NCBI RefSeq assembly: GCF_933775445.1
Contig: NC_065874.1
Location: 17,689,001 to 17,753,000, forward strand
Direction: 5' to 3'
Length of the DNA stretch: 64,000 nt
Origin: Argentina anserina
Lineage: Eukaryota > Streptophyta > Magnoliopsida > Rosales > Rosaceae
Under the pieces are notes generated by a model. It searched no databases. It saw nothing but the letters and a program-made list of their open reading frames with translations, and was not told the origin of the DNA. Both the position numbers and the translations under genes were made by a program. Every line of letters begins with the position of its first letter. Within the stretch, counting starts at the first letter, position 1. Positions 30,187 to 42,700 of this stretch are shown piece after piece.

Positions 30187-32423
30187 TGATACACCCCGAA
30201 TCTTTTACAATTCATTACGATTATAGTTTTTATCTTTTACTCGGAACAAGAGTCGTACTACGTGTGACGACTCTAAAAGTTGATTTTTCGATGCTTAAGT
30301 TTTCAGAGGAAACTTATTTCACGAAAGTTATAGGGCTCGTAGATACGAATTCGTGGACATGCGACACACTTAAATCGGAGTTCGTCTGAATAAGTTACAA
30401 ATCAAGAAGTTTATTCGGCATTTTTGGAATTTAGTATAAATAGGGGGTTAAATAAAAAAATGGAAAAAAGTCAAAAAATCTGATTTCGAGCCACTGTTCA
30501 CCCGATTTTCCCCGTACATTTCTCCAGCGTCGTTCTCCTCCGTCCGGCCTCCTATCGAGGCGCCACTGATCCCATTTGGACCGCCTCGTCATTCTCCGTC
30601 GATTGGTGTAAGTCTCGACGCATGTCGGCCGCTGGAACGACCGCAAAATCCGGCAGAAGTCAACACCGCCGTGCGGCCTCTTTCCGGCGACACCGGAGTT
30701 CGGGCTGCTGCAGATTAGCTTGTCTTTTCCCTCTGGGCTCGAATCGATTGGTTTGGAGCATTGAATCGAGCTAGATCATGATTTGGATTTCGGTGCACTG
30801 TTCTGAAATTCCCTTACGTTTCCAGCCACTTCCCGGCCGATTTGGGTTTTGACGCCATCGTGAAAAATGTTTGTGTTCTAGTGATCTATAACTTTTATGT
30901 TGGAGTCGAGTTGATTAGGAGAGGTTGGAGATTGGTGGCGCGTGGGGCCCATGTATAGCTAATGTGTCGGTGCGTGCTGCCATTTTTAGAGTAGTGAGTC
31001 ACTCTATCGTGTAATATACGTCGATACGAACTTATTGATGTCTTAACTATTGAATTTGGTTATCGTATAAGGTTGTGGATTTAGATTATCATTATAAAGA
31101 ATAATGTGTTATTGTCGTATGGTTTCAGTTAATTTATAGTTGGCTGTGATGTGATTATCGTGATTGATAATGGATGTGGTGTTATGTGTTTGATGGGTGA
31201 TGGTTATGATATTAATTGTGTGTGTGTCGGTTGTGATGTTGTGTTTGTGATACGAATCAGAATGGTTATGAGGTCGCATTGTTATGGTGAATAGTTGAAC
31301 TACGAGTGGCTTGATCCATTTCAAAAGGGTACGTAGGCAGCCCGAACAATATCGTTCTTTAATGATCTAACTTGGGTTATATAATACATATCGTTCTTTA
31401 ATGATCTAACTTGGGTTTCGAAACGTAAACACAAGTTGGGTTATCATAGTGGTATCAACAACGTACTAGTGGAATGTGGTGTTTAAATGTTTAGTTAGTT
31501 GTTTATGAACATGATGATGCTTTTGACTGTATATTTGTTTACGAGTAAGACTCGGGGTTATGTTATGGGACTTGTGTCAAATACTTTGAGGAGAGTAGGT
31601 AGAACCGAGAAGAGAGGGCATGAACCGGTAGAACTGAGAGAGAGGGGATGAACTGGTAGAACCGAGAAGAGAAGGGATGAACCGGTAGAACCGAGAGAGA
31701 GGGGATTAACCGGTAGAACCGAGAAAAGAGGAGATTAACCGGTAGAACCGAGAAAAGAGGAGATTAACCGGTAGAACCGAGAAGAGAGGGGATGTACTAG
31801 TAGACTCCCAATAAAGGTTTAGAAAGGAGAGGACGAGTAACCCATCGAGTGTTGGGTGGTCTCATGTTTGATTTCCGAGGGGATGTGTTTTTTAACATAA
31901 TTTACTCGATTCGATATTTTTAGAATATTGTGTGATTGTCATTGGACCCATCGTCTCAGTGGGTTGGGAGGTTGAGGTATAAGACGAGCTACGAACTTCA
32001 GGGGTCCAATGAGATTAGGTAACAAATATTATATACTTAGTCAGGTATTTTGAATTATATTTATGATTTGTGTTGGTGGAGGTTGTGAAATTGTGGGGAG
32101 CACGAAGGCTCCAGGTATTGAGGTTGGATTTGAGATATTAGGAGTGTTATTTTGTGCAGGGAGGGTTTGCTACTTTCAAATGAGACTATGCCGAACTTTT
32201 TGGTATATCTCATTCAATAGTGGTCGCCACATGATCTGCCTCGATATTAGGGTAAATTTTGGGGCGAGTCGTGTCAGTAAACTTTATTGGCAGGGTCAGT
32301 CTTTCCCCCAGCTCAAATGTTTAGTTCCGGAGCAGGGCCGACGGGTTTTAAATGAATTGCATATACCAAAATTTTTGGTATACATCCTTGAATAGTCGGT
32401 AATATTTGGGGTGGGTCGTGTCA
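30187..32423 (+). mobile_element. Chromovirus-like solo LTR
   Basis: Starts TGATACACCCCGAATC and ends GGGGTGGGTCGTGTCA, the same architecture as the chromovirus LTRs at 47879 and 55616 (which start TGTAATAACCC and end GGGGTCGTTACA). A conserved block CGAAAGTTATAGGGCTCGTAG (30322 onward) is followed by a TATAAATAGGGG box near 30435. No coding region follows, and no target-site repeat matches (AGGCA before, CTTAC after). It replaces the missing 3' end of the old Tat element, suggesting a deletion joined them. A 26-bp direct repeat occurs at 31351 and 31390. Confidence 0.6.
31601..31801 (+). repeat. 29-bp minisatellite inside the chromovirus-like LTR
   Basis: Seven 28-29 bp units of the form AGAACCGAGAAGAGAGGGGA followed by TGAACCGGT-type sequence, with small purine changes between copies. 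Confidence 0.85.
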
Positions 32424-32644
32424 CTTACGATGGCGGAGAGGGCACGCTGTTGTTGTTGCTGTTAAAAGACCGACGTGTATCAAAGAAAATGCATGGGGTT
32501 CCTAAAGCACATTTATGGGTGCCCAGAGTAGAGTTCCATCTCCAAATCCAAATTAACCGCCGGTCTTAAACCCTTCCCCGACGTCGAAGCTTTTCAAGAC
32601 CGTTGAGAATTCCTATCTTTTTGTCGTTAAGAATCACATCACAT
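32424..32644. other. Short spacer, nothing recognised
   Basis: No coding or structural feature seen; it contains a GTT trinucleotide run. Confidence 0.4.
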
Positions 32645-33225
32645 GTCACACTATCCATCACAGAACAATGTTAGTGTGATGGGTAGCGTGGCTGGTAGTG
32701 TTACAATCAGTTTACCCATCACTCTACCTGTTACACTACCAGCCACACTAACTCTGTGATGTACTAGGCAGTGTGATAGGTAGTATGACATGCAGTGTGT
32801 TGTGACAAGCAGTGTGATTGATGGTGTTATGTACGACAACATGAGTGTCGATATTTGGATCGTATCAGTTGATTTGAGAAGTTCAAGATCACATAACAAT
32901 AAACAAATGTTCATTAGTTCTAGTCATTTTCTTCGTCGTCTTCTTCTTCTTCTTCTTCTTGTCACAATATAGTCACATAAAAATTGTGTAATAGATAGTG
33001 TGATAGGTAGTGTGATAGGTAGTGTGACATGTGGTGTGTCATATGGTGTGACAACATGTGTGATATGTAGTATGACAGGGGTTGTGACATGTATTGTGAC
33101 AGGGAGTGACAATGGGTGTGATAAGGGTTGTGACAGTTAGTGTGACAGGTAAGCAGGTATGATAGGTCTAGGTCGTGTGACAGGGGTTGTGATAGGTAGT
33201 GTGATATGTAATGTGACATGCCAAG
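32645..33225. repeat. GTGTGA-type degenerate minisatellite, two blocks, the first partly inverted
   Basis: Short 10-14 bp motifs such as AGTGTGATAGGT and GTGTGACATG repeat at 32645-32830 and 32990-33225, separated by about 160 bp of unique sequence with a CTT trinucleotide run. In the first block GTTAGTGTG...GCTGGTAGTGT (about 32670-32700) recurs inverted at about 32734-32760, so it can fold back. Open frames here (His/Ser-rich on the minus strand) come only from the repeat. Confidence 0.75.
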
Positions 33226-35166
33226 AAGAAATGTCTAAATATGCGAAATGATGTTAAAATTCAAAGGAGATTGGTATGAGTATGCTCAGATGGAAGGGAA
33301 CAACTATAATTAGGGAGCCTTAAGCTCCGATTTGGTTGGAATAGTTTGGAGCATCATGATGAAAATGTGGAATGCGGCAGCCCCTTGCGAGGATGTCTGC
33401 GCCTTGTACAGTGGTCGGTTCAGAGTGGATATGGTATCAAATGAAAGAGATGAAAGAGATATTTCCAATGGTTCCAACCATGCTCAAATCCATTGTCGGA
33501 CGGTAAAGTTATGGTCGAAATTAGAAGAAAAAAGAAAAAGAAGATGATTAAGAAAATGTAAAACAGTATCGAAAATATTTAAAAAGTGACTATTTTCTAA
33601 TTTTGTTCTAAACTTGTTCACTATTTTCTAATTTCTAATCAATTGAGATGATATTTTTATAATTGAGAAATTGGTGGTGATATTTTTATAATTTATGATG
33701 GAAAATTGTACTATTTTATAATTTGTCCATGATTTTTCGACAACATGATAGCATTGAAAATAAATTTTCATGTGAATTTTCTTGGCAGAAAATACGTTCT
33801 GGATCTATGTGTTACACTTTACAAATGCTCACCGCAGGTTCCTCCTTTGCATTGCCTTTTGCTGGCCGAAGGTCAATGATGAGATTTCCGGATTCCGGCT
33901 TGGTTTAGTGCGACTTAGAATAGGAAGAGTATCATATTCCATGTTACATAACACAAAGACAAATCAGATTGACTTGGGTAACCTTATTGTCATCTAAAAC
34001 TGAACATTTATTTTCTCCTCACTGGCAAGTAGGAGAAATTATTAATAGCTCTAGGCCAATAATTAGTAGAGAACAGAAGATGAGCTGTGCCAGCAGAGCA
34101 GTATACCCTAGTCTTTATGTATCTGAAAAAATATGGTCCTGCATAAATGTGTCTTTATGTGCGTCTTAATTAGATAAGTGAAGGTAACCTTACTAAGGTT
34201 AGAGCTTAGCAACCTCATTGCTTTAGTCTTAAACGAGTCATAATGGTTGATATCGATACTTATTAGTGTGATTTTCGGGAGACTATATGTTTTGTCCTTG
34301 ATGCTTTCTTGTTATGAGTATCTGGTGATCCGAGTTGTAATTTTTGGAACTTTGGGTGGAAGAGGGTGATGACTTTATGTGAGAAATTCACAAACTCGAA
34401 AAAACTGTCTTATACTGTTAATAACCAAAGCAGGGTTTGTCGATCAAAACGCTTGTGAAATTATATTGACACCCTCGCACTATTGGTTGATTTGAAATTT
34501 CTTTTAATAATTCAAGAGTAAAAAGATAAATGATAAAATTAAATTAGAATAAAATTTTGGACATTATCTATTTTTTCTGCAGATAACCATCTACTATCAC
34601 TTTACCAAACTGCTATTATCTAATTGATAACCGCCTATTATTTTTTTTCCTGAATTTTTTGTATTTAACAAATTATTCTTACACATGCATGACATGTGTT
34701 TATGACTAGTTATGGTTTCAACTACTCACCTACACGTACAGTTATATTGATCAAGTAAAGTAAACTAAGCTTTGCCCTTTTCTTCTTAAAGGGTAGAGGA
34801 CCATTACAAGAAAAGAGGCTTATCACATTCTTCATACATTTTAATCATACATTTTTCAATCAAATTTGAGAAATATGCATTAAAGGTTATATTATGCCAT
34901 CGTTAAATCGCGCCAAAATAAGCGAGGAAGAGTAACACTATGACGAAACTTAAAACCGAACTATCTTTACTCATATGCTATAATTTAATCCTATCTAACA
35001 AGTCACATTAGCGTAAAAAGAAAAAATTAGACGCCTCTCTCATGCACAACGTCAACCTCATCGTTTAACTTGCAGGGTAAGTATGAGATTCATGATGGAA
35101 TTGACAAGGAAAGTGTGCTTACTCCCATAAGGTCAAAAGCCACGACCAATTCGGGCGGGTAACCCA
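33226..35166. other. AT-rich intergenic stretch, nothing recognised
   Basis: Only short frames with no recognisable domain, and scattered A/T runs. No RNA gene or LTR structure was found. Confidence 0.4.
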
Positions 35167-35174
35167 TTTGGCAT

Positions 35175-35354
35175 GGAAACAAATTTGCCGACCACCATTT
35201 TTGTGCCTACCTTGTGCCCACTCTTTTAACTCATGACATGTATCTTTTCCCAACTCATATTTAGATAATAATTGAACAATTGGACACATATCATGAGTTT
35301 AAAACATTTGGCACAAGGTGGGCACAAGAATAGTATCGGCAAATTTGTTTCCGT
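35175..35354. mobile_element. Foldback MITE with 8-bp target-site duplication (hAT-like)
   Basis: About 180 bp with terminal inverted repeats beginning GGAAACAAATTTGCCGA, extending imperfectly for about 65-70 bp on each side (TTGTGCC, CCTTGTGCC and CTCATGA blocks recur inverted). The repeat TTTGGCAT flanks both ends (35167-35174 and 35355-35362). Eight-bp duplications are typical of hAT transposons. There is no coding capacity. Confidence 0.8.
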
Positions 35355-35589
35355 TTTGGCATAGTCAAGAGGTGAAAACAATGAAATACAAAGGCAAAAA
35401 TATTTATCGAAAGATATTATCCATTTTCAATTGAAATTTAAGGCCTGGCATAACTGCAATGACATGTAATTTAATAAAGAAGAGCGTTCAAGAATTGTAA
35501 TATGGCGGGTCCGGATTCCGGGTCGGGTCTACCCGTGGGGAACATAGATCATCTTCATTTTTTCTGTTTTTTTTAATAAAAAAAACTAT

Positions 35590-36490
35590 TAACAAAAAAT
35601 AACCAAAGCTTAATGAGGTCCAGGAAGACCATCCGCCAACAAAATGTTCATGAGAGAAGTTGGGGGAGAAACATCCCAATCCATAGAACACAACTTCGAA
35701 TATGCGAGCTTAGTAGCAGCATCCGCCAAGCTGTTTGCATCACGAGGAACCTAATTCCAAGTGACAGAAGTAAAAAAGGGGAGTAGGAGTTAGCTTTTCT
35801 AACCAATGTAGAGATTTTGCACTTGAGCACACAGAGGGATTAGCAAAGGCATTGATGATCTCCTTACAGTCTCCCTATATGATTATATTTCTGAAATTTT
35901 TACCCATTGCAAGATTCAAACCTTTAAGCACGGAACCCGCTTCCGATTCCACAACAGAATTAAAAGAACCCAGAGAATATGAGCCAACTATAGAATGGCC
36001 AAGACAATCCCTAGCGCAAACGCCGAGACCTGCCAAAGAACTTCCGTTCTTCCAAAAAGCATCAATATTAACTTTCAAAAAAATTGCAGGGGGAGGGGAC
36101 CAGCTCTTGTTAAGTATCAGGGTAGTAATAAGACCTTCACTGAGGTCCTCGGAGGAGGAAACAACCTCAAGCCATTTAGAAAAAAACTCAAATTGATACT
36201 CTGAGTTGTTGCGAGAGGATTAGGGGAGACACAATTCATCATAGCTTTACATCTCTCCTCCAAATTCCCAAAAGACACAATTCATCATAGCTTCATTCCT
36301 CTTCAGCGACATAAGCCAACAATCCAGCGTGGAAATGTTTTCCTTCGCAATGGCATAGCCTAGGGAACCATACCAAACAGCTCGGGTCCAAGGACAGGTG
36401 AGAAGACAGTGCTCGACCGATTCAACCTCCTCACCGCATAGAGCATAAGTAGGGATCGAACATGTGATTAAAGTAGACCAAATAGCCATT
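35590..36490 (-). mobile_element. 3' fragment of an L1-type LINE (zinc-binding and RNase H regions)
   Basis: Minus-strand pieces in order: 36489-36247 codes the reverse-transcriptase zinc-binding module (Cys-Gly-Glu-Glu, then Glu-Ser-Val-Glu-His-Cys and Cys-Pro-Trp); 36078-35875 is the start of plant LINE RNase H (Lys-Val-Asn-Ile-Asp-Ala, with Glu and Asn-Ser blocks); and down to about 35610 comes its end (Arg-Asp-Ala-Asn-Ser-Leu-Ala-Asp and a Leu-Pro-Gly tail) in other frames. A T/A-rich stretch at 35560-35590 may be the old poly(A) tail. It is 5'-truncated with frameshifts and ends about 250 bp before the FAAH start codon. Confidence 0.8.
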
Positions 36491-36743
36491 TGAACTAGCT
36501 GTTATGTTTGATCACTAATGGCGTATATCTACTTTTTAGACTGGATAGCCCACCATGTAAATCCGTCCCTGTCGGTGGCACGTACCTTTCTATCTGCCTT
36601 CTCCATTATTACATCAATCCATTTAATTTCCTTAAATGTGCTATATCCGCCTTCCTTGTGTTTGCAATGATGCATGTTCTGTATATATATAATGCTTGTA
36701 TGTGTGTGTAAATTTGGTCAACAAGGCTGAGGAGGAGTTGGGG
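36491..36743 (+). promoter_or_regulatory. Presumed FAAH core promoter and leader
   Basis: Only about 250 bp lie between the LINE fragment and the FAAH ATG. A TATATATATAA run at about 36678-36690 would place transcription start near 36710. An in-frame ATG at 36696 exists but homology favours 36744. Confidence 0.45.
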
Positions 36744-39700
36744 ATGGGGTTGTTCAAGAGGGAAGCTCGTGTGGTTTACGAGCCAGCTAGTGAAGTTGAT
36801 CTCGGTTCCGGCAGCTCTGAGGTCTACTTGCGAGCCAATGTCAAAGGTTTGGTCATTTCCTTCTACTTCTCTCGACTTTCATTTTCTGTGGGAATGCTCA
36901 CTATGTTACTTGGGTTTTCATGGATCGATTTAGAATGCCGAGTGATCATTGAGATGTTTTCGGTTGAGTTACTCTTGTGAATGAAAAATTTTCGGTATTA
37001 TTGAGATCGATCAGTTATTAATGTTATCAACATGAAAAGTTAAATATACAGGGGATTTGGTTACTTTTGACTGTTAATGTTTCGTTACAGATTTACAATT
37101 TGTCTCATTGATCTCCACGCCAATGATCAATTTAGAAACAATGCAACCGGAATTTTACAGTCTGTTGGCTGTTTTAGTGTTTTTGTGTACCTGGTTTTGT
37201 TCAATCTGTACTGTGGAATTCTTCATATGTATTACCATGTTATGTAAGAGTACTAATTCTTTGGTTTTTAGCTCCTCGTATGGCTGGATTTCTGGTCAAA
37301 TTGTTCGCCTGGTTTCTGGAATTGCGGATCTTTGGGACCATGTTGTTGGATATGTTGAAAAAAGATAACTTGTTTCATAAGGTATGCACATGCTTTGTCT
37401 TTATATCTCATTCAGTGTTATGATCAAGAACGAACTTTTTTCTCAAACTGGCTCAAACTAAGTTTCTTCGATCCTTTTGAGATACAAAGGTGGACAATCT
37501 ACTATGTTAAATGGTTATCAATTGAAATTCAATGATGCCATCCTGTGTCAAATATTAGTATCAATTGTATGTAACTACCTCCAGCTTGGAGAATTTATAG
37601 TATGCTCAGGTCTGCATATACGGTTGGGACTTGGGACTTAGGAGGATAGAATTAGTTACAGTAACTATTTTAACTATTATGTAGACAAATAACAGAGAAG
37701 TCCGTAAGGTAATTAAAAGCAATAACGGTGAATGTACTTGGGGTGATACTCAATCTGGATAAATTCATGGCTTCTGACAATGAATCTAAGCAGCAGATTG
37801 GAATACTTCCTAGTTGTATCAACAGTTAGCAACTGAAGTATATTATCTAAAATGTCTTGCTCAGATATTTCTAATTCAGTGAAAAAAAAATGTCAGCGTT
37901 CCAGCTAAATTTCCTAGCATTCTATCAAGACTAACTCGAGAGTGTAGTCCATAGTTCAACCAACATACATTTGACTCATAGCATAGCGGATACTTACTAT
38001 ATGCTTACAACATACTAGGAATGTGAGTACACGCATATAAATAAGCAGTTGTAAGATAGGGTGACAGTATCTTGGAAATACAGGTTTAGGAGCCTTCCAT
38101 TGTTATTTTTTTTTTTTGAAGAAATAGATGATTTGTGTAACTGATCATTTCAGTCCCATCATTCAATTGCTGAAAATCGAATTGAATCTGCAGCTGGTTA
38201 GAAATGCTGAGCTCAAGGAATCACCGGCCTATGCTCCCTTGCATCCTTTCGATGGTATGCATTTTTTACAGATATATGGAGAAATGACTCAACTTTTTAT
38301 TGAAACTCTGTCATTGAACCTCAGAAGTGACATCTCAACTCCATTTCTAATCTGTTTTGTCCGGCTGGACTTTGCATGTCAAATCTTAATTTGTTATGTA
38401 TTTGTTCCTCGTTGTGAAATTTACAGTGAGGTACATACTTGATCTGAACTTCCATATGTTTATCAATGCAGAGATTGAAGAAAAAAATGTAAAACATGTA
38501 GGATCTGACTTGTTACCACCTGAAATGGTTCAACAGGCAATTGAATGTCTTCCTTTATCCGTGCATAAGGAATTAAATGGTTCAAATTCTTCTTTCCGTT
38601 ATTGGACAATATCAGATTATTCAAGAGCATATACCTCTAGAGAAATAACACCTAAATTGGTATGTCATGTTCTTTTACTCTGTGTTTGGATGAACAATTA
38701 CATACACCCCCCGTTGCCTAGAGTAAATTGTATTCGGACTGAAGTTTTGCTAATTTAAAAGGATAACATCAGGGGTAACTTGTAGGTTTCGGTTTCCATA
38801 GCCTCACCTGACATTTTCATATCCTTTTACTTCAGGTTGCGGAGCGTCTCATAGCTGCCATCCACGAATCATCTAATCCACCATTTAAGATGTCATTCTT
38901 TATTAATTACAACACTGAAGACATTCTAAACCAAGCAACTGAATCAACTCTGCGGTATGAACAAGGTACATGCAAAGATAGAGACTAACATATACTCCAA
39001 AACAGAAACAATGCGCTAGCATTCAAAATTGAATTGACAATATTTCGCTGCTCCCCGGTAATGGTAAAATAGTCAAATAAGACGTAATTAGGAGAATGAA
39101 TTTTTGATATCTATTCATTTCACACCGGATGCTATATATAGAGTTTACACATACAGAAGAGATAAGTACTAACTATATGATGTACATCTCTAATTACATT
39201 CTATGACTCACGTTGATACTTCCTCTCTAGTTGGCGCATACACATCAACCATGCCCAACTTGCTAAGTAAGTCACAAAACATCTTCTTAGAAATTCTTTT
39301 AGTGAGTATATCTGCAAGCTGCTCTTCAGTAGGGACAAAAGAGAAGCTAATAATCTTTGCATCTAGCTTCTCTTTTATGAAGAGACGATCCACCTCTACG
39401 TGTTTAGTACGATCATGTTGTACTTGATTTTGTGATATATTAATTGCTGCTTTGTTTTCACTGTTAACAAATCAAGTATGTACTTCATCTGGCACAAGTA
39501 AATACCATCTCTCCTCCTTGCTACATCAATCCCTAAGTATTTCAGATCACCCAAATCCTTCATCTCAAACTCAGAGGACAACTGTATCTGCAACCGATCA
39601 TCTTTACAGTATCATTGTTAGTAATAATCATATCATCAACGTATATAATTAAGGCCACAACCTTCCCTTGCTGGTGTTTAAGAAACAGAGTATGATTTGA

Positions 39701-42700
39701 ATTACTCTATTTGTAACCAATCTTCTGCATAAACTGTGAAAACCTCCCAAACAGGCACGGGGTGACTGTTTAAGACCATATAAAGACTTTCTCAATTTGC
39801 ACACAAAAACATCAAAAGAGGTAGTGACGTACCCTGGAGGAAGACCCATATACACCTCTGTAGCTAAATCTCCATGAAGAAATGCATTTTTGACATTAAA
39901 CTGTCGGAGTAGCCAATTCAAACTAGCAGCAAATGAAAGGAGAACTCGAATATCGTTCATCTTTGTAACATGAGCAAAAGTCTCATCATAATCAATACCA
40001 TATGTCTAAATATACCCCTTTGCAATAAGTCGTGCTTTATACCGGCTTATTGATCCATCCGCATTATGTTTCACAGTGAACATCCAACGACACCCTATAG
40101 CTTTCTTGTCATGTGGTGGAGGCACAAGTTCCCAAGTATCATTTTTTTGCAATGCCTCCATCTCTTCCTCCATTGCTTTCCTCAACTTTGGATCCCCCAA
40201 TGCATCATACACTTTTTTAGGTACTGATACAATAGATATTTGATTCATAAAAGATTCATATAACTTTGATAATCTTCTAGTAGACATATAATTAGCTACT
40301 AGATATTTTGATTTGGCTTGTAAACTAGGTTCATATATTTTGGGGAGTTGACTTCTAGTAGACCTGTTTGGTAACACATTGCCCACTATCAGACTCATCA
40401 CTAGTAACAGTGGATGGACATACCTCAGATGAGTGATCTTCTACACCAGGAAGTTGTTGGTCACGGGTATGAGTGATGGCGGGAAGGGCATATGTGCTCT
40501 CAACTATTGGTTCTCCTTTTGGAACCTGGATGTCTGATGCTTCTACCTCTGATGAAGCTCTTCCTAATACTGCTGGTACCTGGTTATTTGAGGTATCTAC
40601 CTCATAATAAGCTCATGCTACTGTTGGTACCTGATTATCTGAAGTTTCCACCTCAGAATGAGTTTCTACTACTGGAGTCAAAGTATCTCTGGCAATGACT
40701 ATTTCTGATCCCTCCCCCTTGCCACCATGATACAGCTCTTCAAAAAATGAATCCTCCCCTGAAGGGCTGTATTAGAAGAGGTAAAAGAACTCATGTCCTC
40801 AAATAAAGTAACATCCATAGTGACGTAGTACTTTCTGGTGGGTGGATGATAACACTTGTATCTCTTATGACTGCTGCCATAACCAACAAACACGCACTTA
40901 ATCGCCCGAGGATCCAACTTAAACTTTATGTGACTTTTAGGAACATGAATAAAAAAAGCCACACAACAAAAAACATGGGCATGGATATTGTGAAAGGAGG
41001 GAATGGGGACATGGAATGCATGAACCTGAACGAGAATGTGTCTTTGAAGGACACTAGATGGAAGATGATTGATAAGATAAGCTGAAGCCTCAATAACATG
41101 ACCCTAGAGATACTTAGGCATATGGGCACTAAAGATAATGTAACGAGCCATTTCAAGGAGATGACGGTTTTTTCTTTCGGACACTCCAATTTTCTTTGAT
41201 GTTTGTGGACATGTGGTTTGGTGAACAATCCCATGATTTTTACAAAACTGTTGAAAAGACACGATTGCCATACTCCCCCCATTATCAGAACAAAGAACTC
41301 TAATGGTGCTATTATACTGGGTTTGGATAAGAGTATGAAAATTTTGAAAAGCAGAAAAAACGTCATCTTTGGTCTGAAGGAGAGAAATTCATGACACTCT
41401 AGTGCAATCATCAATAAACGACACATTGTACCTTATACCCATGGATGTAGGCTCTCTGGAAGGTCCATAAACATCAGAATAAATTAATTCAAAAGGGACA
41501 GAACTCTTAGAACAACTCGAATAATAGGTAGAACAATGACTCTTAGCAAGGACACATGTTTCACAACGCAAAGATGACTCATTCACACCAATAAACAAAC
41601 ACGACATGCTTTTTTCATAATATGGAAAGATAAATGCCCCAATCGACGATGCCACAACCAAATTTCACTTAGCTAATTAGAACTTGATGTCAGAGCGGTC
41701 GGTGGCTGTGCTCTTGGTTTTTGTCTTGCGTATGTCAGATTTAGGTGAAACAATATGTCGCTCAAATCCCCCCGACCGAGTATCTCTCTGGTGAGAAGAT
41801 CTTGAAAAATCACATACATGAGGAAAAATGTTACAGAGCATCGAGACTCATTGTTCAATTGGGGAACAAATAACAAGTGATGTGATAAATCAGGTACATA
41901 TAGAACATTATGAAGTTCTAAAGTACGTGTGATACGAACTGACCTTCTCCCCAACACTAGAAAAACCTCACCATTAGCATTAGTGACATAAGGCACTAGC
42001 GGAGAAGACAACTCAGTAATAAAGTAAGATTCATCATAAGACATATTATCAGTGGCACCAGAATCAATAATCCAAGTATTAGAACTAACATAGTTAGAAA
42101 CTTTTAAAGTCATACCAATCTTACCACCTGTTCAAGGCTTTGCAGTTATAGAAATGTTACCATTTGTGTAGTATTGGCCCAAAGCAGGTCTAGTGTCGTG
42201 TGAGAAGTCAACTCTCCAATCATTCTTACCATCAAACTTTCTAATAGCATTCTCAGCATCTCTCATGTGGACAAAATCAATGAAAACATAATTCGGTGGT
42301 CTCCTTGCAACCCATATTATGCTGATCATTTCGAAGTTACGAAACTCAATGTCAAGCTCTCCTTCGGAAACCTAATAACCTAAATTGCTAATATACACAC
42401 GAGATATTTTTTTTTGTCAAGTGTACTGATCAAATATGTGGATAATAAGTTGGGCCGGATCTTACAGAATTGAGTTGGGTCGGATCGGACAGAAAAGGGT
42501 CCGATCAATCTGAAGCAGATCAACAGATTTGTGAGACGAAACGAAGGGCCACGCTTGGAAAAAGATCGTCGATGATCTAGAGACAGAACTGGCCTGAGAG
42601 AACAATGAATGGCAGTTGCTCAAGATTTGGCAGAACCGGTCAGACTGGTCAGTGGGTACAATCGGAGGTAGTGGTAGCAATCAGACTGATCTGTGAGTAA

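Noticed and set aside
32962..33219. His/Ser-rich minus-strand ORF
   Set aside because: Produced by translating the GTGTGA minisatellite.
36696..36743. Upstream in-frame ATG as FAAH start
   Set aside because: It would add 16 residues unlike the family N-terminus and lies almost on the TATA-like run; 36744 fits better.
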